Positions 61,148 to 64,000 of a stretch of 64,000 nucleotides of DNA are shown here, piece by piece. The notes below the pieces were generated by a model, which had not been told where the DNA came from, made no database searches, and saw only the letters and a list, made by a program, of their open reading frames with translations. How positions within the stretch are numbered: position 1 is the stretch's first letter; each line of letters opens with the position of its first letter. The stretch comes from JBJFCE01 sp964437825 (lineage in GTDB: Bacteria; Bacillota; Clostridia; Lachnospirales; Lachnospiraceae). The stretch lies in the NCBI GenBank assembly GCA_964437825.1, contig CAYTIH010000008.1, positions 1 to 64,000 on the forward strand, read 5' to 3'. Position numbers and translations under genes: made by a program.

Positions 61148-62698
61148 TTACTGCGATGACACGCGAAGATCTTCCATCCGGTAGCAGACGGCTTCCGCCA
61201 GATGTTTTTCTTTTACCGCATCGCTGCCGTCCAGATCGGCGATGGTTCTGGCCAGCTTAATTATCCTGTGATAAACTCTGGCGCTTAAATCCATATGTTC
61301 AAACATCCGCTCCAGATACTGCTGTTCCTTCATCCCCAGCGGGCAAAAGCTTCGCAGATCCGACGGGCCTAAATCCGTATTGAACCGAAACGGCGTTCCC
61401 GTGTATCTCATTTTCTGCCTTTCCCTTGCCTCCAAAACGCGGTTTCGTATTTTCTTACTGCTCTCTCCCAAAGAAGCCGAAGACAATTCTCCGATCTCCG
61501 GCTTCGGCGTCTCAACCGCAATATCAATGCGGTCCAGAATCGGTCCTGAAATCCTGCTTCGGTATCTGCGTATCTCATAGGGTGTGCATCTGCATTTATT
61601 TCTATCCGGATAATATCCGCAGGGACATGGGTTCATAGCCGCTACCAGCATGAAATCGGCAGGATATGAGTAGGTTCCATAGCTTCTGGCGATATGAACC
61701 ACACGTTCCTCAAGCGGCTGGCGCATAACTTCAATCGTCTCACGCCGAAACTCCGGCAATTCATCCAAAAACAACACGCCCCGATGCGAAAGGCTGATCA
61801 CGCCCGGTCTCGGAATTCTGCCTCCGCCTGCAAGCGCATGCTCGGAAACGGTATGATGCGGGCTCAAAAACGGACGTCTTGTAATCAGCGCCTGGGTCTC
61901 GCTTAGAAGTCCGGACACGCTGTATATTTTAGAAACCTCTATGCTTTCTTCCAGGGACAGCGGCGGCAGAATGGACGGCAGACGCCTGGCAATCATGGTC
62001 TTTCCCGAACCGGGCGGTCCTATGAGCAGCAAATGATGAAATCCCGCCGCAGCAACCTCCGCTGCCCTTCTCACCGCGTATTGGCCGCTGATATCCGCAA
62101 AATCCAACGCATATTCCTCTTTCCCCTGTTCCAGCAATGCCGCCGGATTGACTCTGCAGGGGGTTAATAGCTGCGCCTGCTTTGCGGGCGGTGACGTAAG
62201 ATATTCTGTCAGCTGTGCTACCGAGGATAGGCCAAGCACCGTCATCTGCTGCACAATCGCCGCCTCCTGTTCATTTTCTTTCGGCACCACACATGTACGA
62301 ATGCCGTATTCCGCCGCCGTTAAAACAATGGGCAGCACACCTTTGACCGGCTTGATTTCCCCGTTTAAACCGAGTTCTCCGAGAAACAGCACCTTTTCCA
62401 CTGTCTGTTCGGGGATCAGCCCCAGCGATACGAGGATGCCGACCGCAATCGGCAGATCAAACGCACTGCCCTCCTTCCTGATATCCGCAGGTGACAGATT
62501 GACCGTTATCCGCATAGCAGGAATCCGAATACCGGAATTTCTAAGCGCCACCCGCACTCTTTCTCTGGCTTCTCTGACCTCGCTGCCCAGATAGCCCACC
62601 AGATCAAAGCCCGGCAGCCCCTGCGCAGTATCCACTTCCGCCCGGATGATATAGCTATGCATACCACAGGTGGCACCTGTTGCAATTGAAGCAAACAT
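61148..62698 (-). CDS. comM: ComM/YifB-family AAA+ ATPase
   Basis: A 516-residue Mg-chelatase-like ATPase. An N-terminal Lon protease S5-like domain (about 1-180) precedes the AAA+ core (about 205-400), with Walker A GPPGSGKT near 228, Walker B LFLDELPEF and a zinc-like Cys set (CPCGYYPDRNKCRC). In Vibrio and others ComM is a helicase that aids branch migration during transformation. Its place with dprA and pilT supports natural competence. AAGGAGG precedes the ATG. Confidence 0.93.
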   Translation of the reverse strand: MFASIATGATCGMHSYIIRAEVDTAQGLPGFDLVGYLGSEVREARERVRVALRNSGIRIPAMRITVNLSPADIRKEGSAFDLPIAVGILVSLGLIPEQTVEKVLFLGELGLNGEIKPVKGVLPIVLTAAEYGIRTCVVPKENEQEAAIVQQMTVLGLSSVAQLTEYLTSPPAKQAQLLTPCRVNPAALLEQGKEEYALDFADISGQYAVRRAAEVAAAGFHHLLLIGPPGSGKTMIARRLPSILPPLSLEESIEVSKIYSVSGLLSETQALITRRPFLSPHHTVSEHALAGGGRIPRPGVISLSHRGVLFLDELPEFRRETIEVMRQPLEERVVHIARSYGTYSYPADFMLVAAMNPCPCGYYPDRNKCRCTPYEIRRYRSRISGPILDRIDIAVETPKPEIGELSSASLGESSKKIRNRVLEARERQKMRYTGTPFRFNTDLGPSDLRSFCPLGMKEQQYLERMFEHMDLSARVYHRIIKLARTIADLDGSDAVKEKHLAEAVCYRMEDLRVSSQ

Positions 62699-62893
62699 AT
62701 AGCTTCCTCCTTTTTATATTTGATTTTGAATTAGATTGGTATTTGATTGATTGTTGGTATTAAGTTCTTGTACTTGATGAGAAAATTTTGAAAATAGAAA
62801 TCAGAAACGTATTCTTAGAAAATGTATTTATGAGATATAGAATATTTCGAAGTTCATTCATTAATTGAACGGAACCGAGTCCAAAGCTGTTTT

Positions 62894-62906
62894 ATTGCTT
62901 CGCAAT
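62894..62906. other. 5-bp hairpin with TTC/GAA loop
   Basis: ATTGC (62894-62898) and GCAAT (62902-62906) around a 3-base loop, next to the duplicated element. The same style of GAA-loop hairpin appears in the pilB leader. Confidence 0.5.
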
Positions 62907-62983
62907 CATGATAACTTCATGGTCATTCGACCGATATCATATCTGACGGCATGATAACTTCATGGCCATTCGGCCGATATCAT
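62907..62983. repeat. Two copies of a 34-bp hairpin element with compensatory changes
   Basis: Copies at 62907-62940 and 62950-62983 differ at only two positions. One change is T to C and the other A to G, and the two bases face each other in the stem: GGTC-ATTC-GACC in the first copy, GGCC-ATTC-GGCC in the second. The pairing is thus kept. The outer ends ATGAT and ATCAT also pair. Confidence 0.8.
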
Positions 62984-63001
62984 GTCGTCAGACATGATAT
63001 C
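62942..63001 (-). other. Overlapping alternative stems after pilT
   Basis: Stem A joins TCTGACG (62942-62948) to CGTCAGA (62986-62992) and CATGATA (62950-62956) to TATCATG (62978-62984). Stem B joins GATATCATGT (62976-62985) to ACATGATATC (62992-63001) around a 6-base loop. They share 62976-62992 and cannot form together. This lies 15 bases after the pilT stop; there is no T run, so it is not a standard terminator. Confidence 0.6.
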
Positions 63002-63016
63002 TAACAGCCTTTAGTA

Positions 63017-64000
63017 TCACATCAGTTTCATATTCATTGCGTCCGGGTCCGTTGCAAATTGTACAGCCATTTCCCTGGTAATACGGCCTTCCGCATAAAG
63101 CTGCTGAATCGCCTCATCCATGGTAATCATGCCAAGCTTTCTGTTGGTCTGCATTACGGATACCAGCTGATGGGACTTTCCCTCGCGGATCAGATTACGC
63201 ACGGCATGGTTTGCATGCATAACCTCAAAGGCTGCCACACGGCCTCTCTCATCCGCTGTCGGAATCAGCTGCTGTGATACAACGGCCTCCAGTACGTTGG
63301 ATAACTGTACTCTGATCTGTTGCTGCTGATGCGGCGGGAATACGTCAATCACACGGTCCACTGTACTGGCCGCACCGATGGTATGCAGTGTGGACAATAC
63401 CAGATGCCCCGTCTCAGCAGCAGTAATAGCGACACTGATCGTCTCAAAGTCACGCATCTCTCCTACCAGAATGACGTCCGGATCTTCACGAAGCGCGGCA
63501 CGCAGCGCATTTGCATAGGTCATGCTATCCAGACCGATCTCCCTTTGGTTGACCATGGACATATTATGGGAATGCAGATACTCAATCGGGTCCTCCAATG
63601 TGATGATATGGGATTCCCTGGTATTATTGATCTTGTCTATAATCGCTGCAAGCGTTGTCGATTTTCCGCTTCCGGTAGGACCCGTAACCAATACAAGGCC
63701 TCTTTTTCTTTGCGACAAATCGATGACCGAGGGCGGAACGCCCAGGGATTCCGGAGACGGTATCTGCGTATCCACCAAACGAAGCGCTACCGCAACGGAG
63801 CCTCTCTGTTTATATGCATTGACACGGTAGCGGCCGATATTCCGGATGGAAAACGACATATCATATTCGCCTTTTTCTTCAAACTTCTCCCGCTGCTGCT
63901 CTGACATGATATCCAGCACAACCTGTAAGGTATCTGCCGGCAGCATTTTAGGATAGTCCATCGTGATCAGCTTTCCGTTTACACGCATTTTAGGCGGCAC
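63017..64000 (-). CDS. pilT: Pilus retraction ATPase PilT, cut by the window edge
   Basis: The last 327 residues of a PilT; the N-terminus lies beyond the right edge, and the GTG at 64000 is an internal Val codon. Walker A GPTGSGKSTT is near residue 105 of this fragment, the Asp box ITLEDPIEYLH and Walker B ILVGEMRDFETI follow, then the AIRNLIRE-like motif HAVRNLIREGK that is diagnostic for retraction ATPases. PilT depolymerises the pilus and powers twitching and DNA uptake. It is upstream of comM and separate from the main pilus operon. Confidence 0.94.
   Translation of the reverse strand: MPPKMRVNGKLITMDYPKMLPADTLQVVLDIMSEQQREKFEEKGEYDMSFSIRNIGRYRVNAYKQRGSVAVALRLVDTQIPSPESLGVPPSVIDLSQRKRGLVLVTGPTGSGKSTTLAAIIDKINNTRESHIITLEDPIEYLHSHNMSMVNQREIGLDSMTYANALRAALREDPDVILVGEMRDFETISVAITAAETGHLVLSTLHTIGAASTVDRVIDVFPPHQQQQIRVQLSNVLEAVVSQQLIPTADERGRVAAFEVMHANHAVRNLIREGKSHQLVSVMQTNRKLGMITMDEAIQQLYAEGRITREMAVQFATDPDAMNMKLM

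Larger units (their letters stand above)
62699..63016. other. 318-base gap between pilT and comM
   Basis: No coding frame of any support is seen here. The left part (62699-62889) is AT-rich and holds the comM ribosome binding site and, presumably, its promoter; no clear -35/-10 pair is visible. The right part (62894-63001) contains a set of hairpins and a duplicated element described separately. Confidence 0.7.

Noticed and set aside
1..64000. CRISPR arrays, tRNA/rRNA genes, insertion sequences or prophage
   Set aside because: No regularly spaced repeats, no cloverleaf, no transposase or integrase-like frame was seen.

Overview
The window reads as one chromosomal stretch of a motile Gram-positive anaerobe of the class Clostridia, most likely family Lachnospiraceae. 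The reasons are the single large flagellar/chemotaxis cluster ending at rpsB, a FliY-type switch protein, CheC and CheD, a CodY regulator, the DUF5057 and DUF6115 families, and AGGAGG ribosome binding sites before most genes. Every convincing gene is on the minus strand, so transcription runs from the right edge to the left edge.

Right part (about 56.8-64 kb): pilT (cut by the window edge), comM, dprA, topA and codY. This is a pilus-retraction, DNA-uptake and housekeeping block. A structured intergenic region lies between pilT and comM, topA has its own promoter, and a strong terminator-type hairpin sits just before codY.

Middle part (about 36-56.7 kb): a type IV pilus operon in the order pilB, pilC, pilA, pilD, a pilM-pilN fusion, pilO, a minor prepilin, a PilX/GspK-like protein, a minor prepilin, a minor prepilin with Ig-like repeats, and a secreted 2309-residue DUF5057 protein. 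The last four or five genes look like a tip or minor-pilin complex with a giant surface protein in the position where other bacteria carry PilY1-like adhesins. The operon has its own promoter and a structured leader.

Left part (about 0.25-36 kb): a fla/che supercluster in the order flgB, flgC, fliE, fliF, fliG, fliH, fliI, fliJ, motE-like, fliK, flgD, TIGR02530-like gene, flgE, flbD, motA, motB, fliL, fliM, fliY, cheY, fliO, fliP, fliQ, fliR, flhB, flhA, flhF, flhG, PilZ gene, cheB, cheA, cheW, cheC, cheD, small membrane protein, fliA(sigD), fapA, small protein, DUF6115 protein and an MltG-like fragment. It encodes the basal body, export gate, hook, motor, switch and most of chemotaxis. Flagellin, fliD, fliS, flgM, flgK, flgL, cheR and receptors are not here. 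Internal signals suggest sub-operons: a sigma-D-like promoter before fliK, and a hairpin followed by an extended -10 promoter before flbD. A terminator ends the cluster, and the rpsB promoter is built into it.

The most interesting parts are the pilus tip region with the giant DUF5057 protein, the three structured intergenic regions next to pilus genes, and the palindrome at the rpsB start site.
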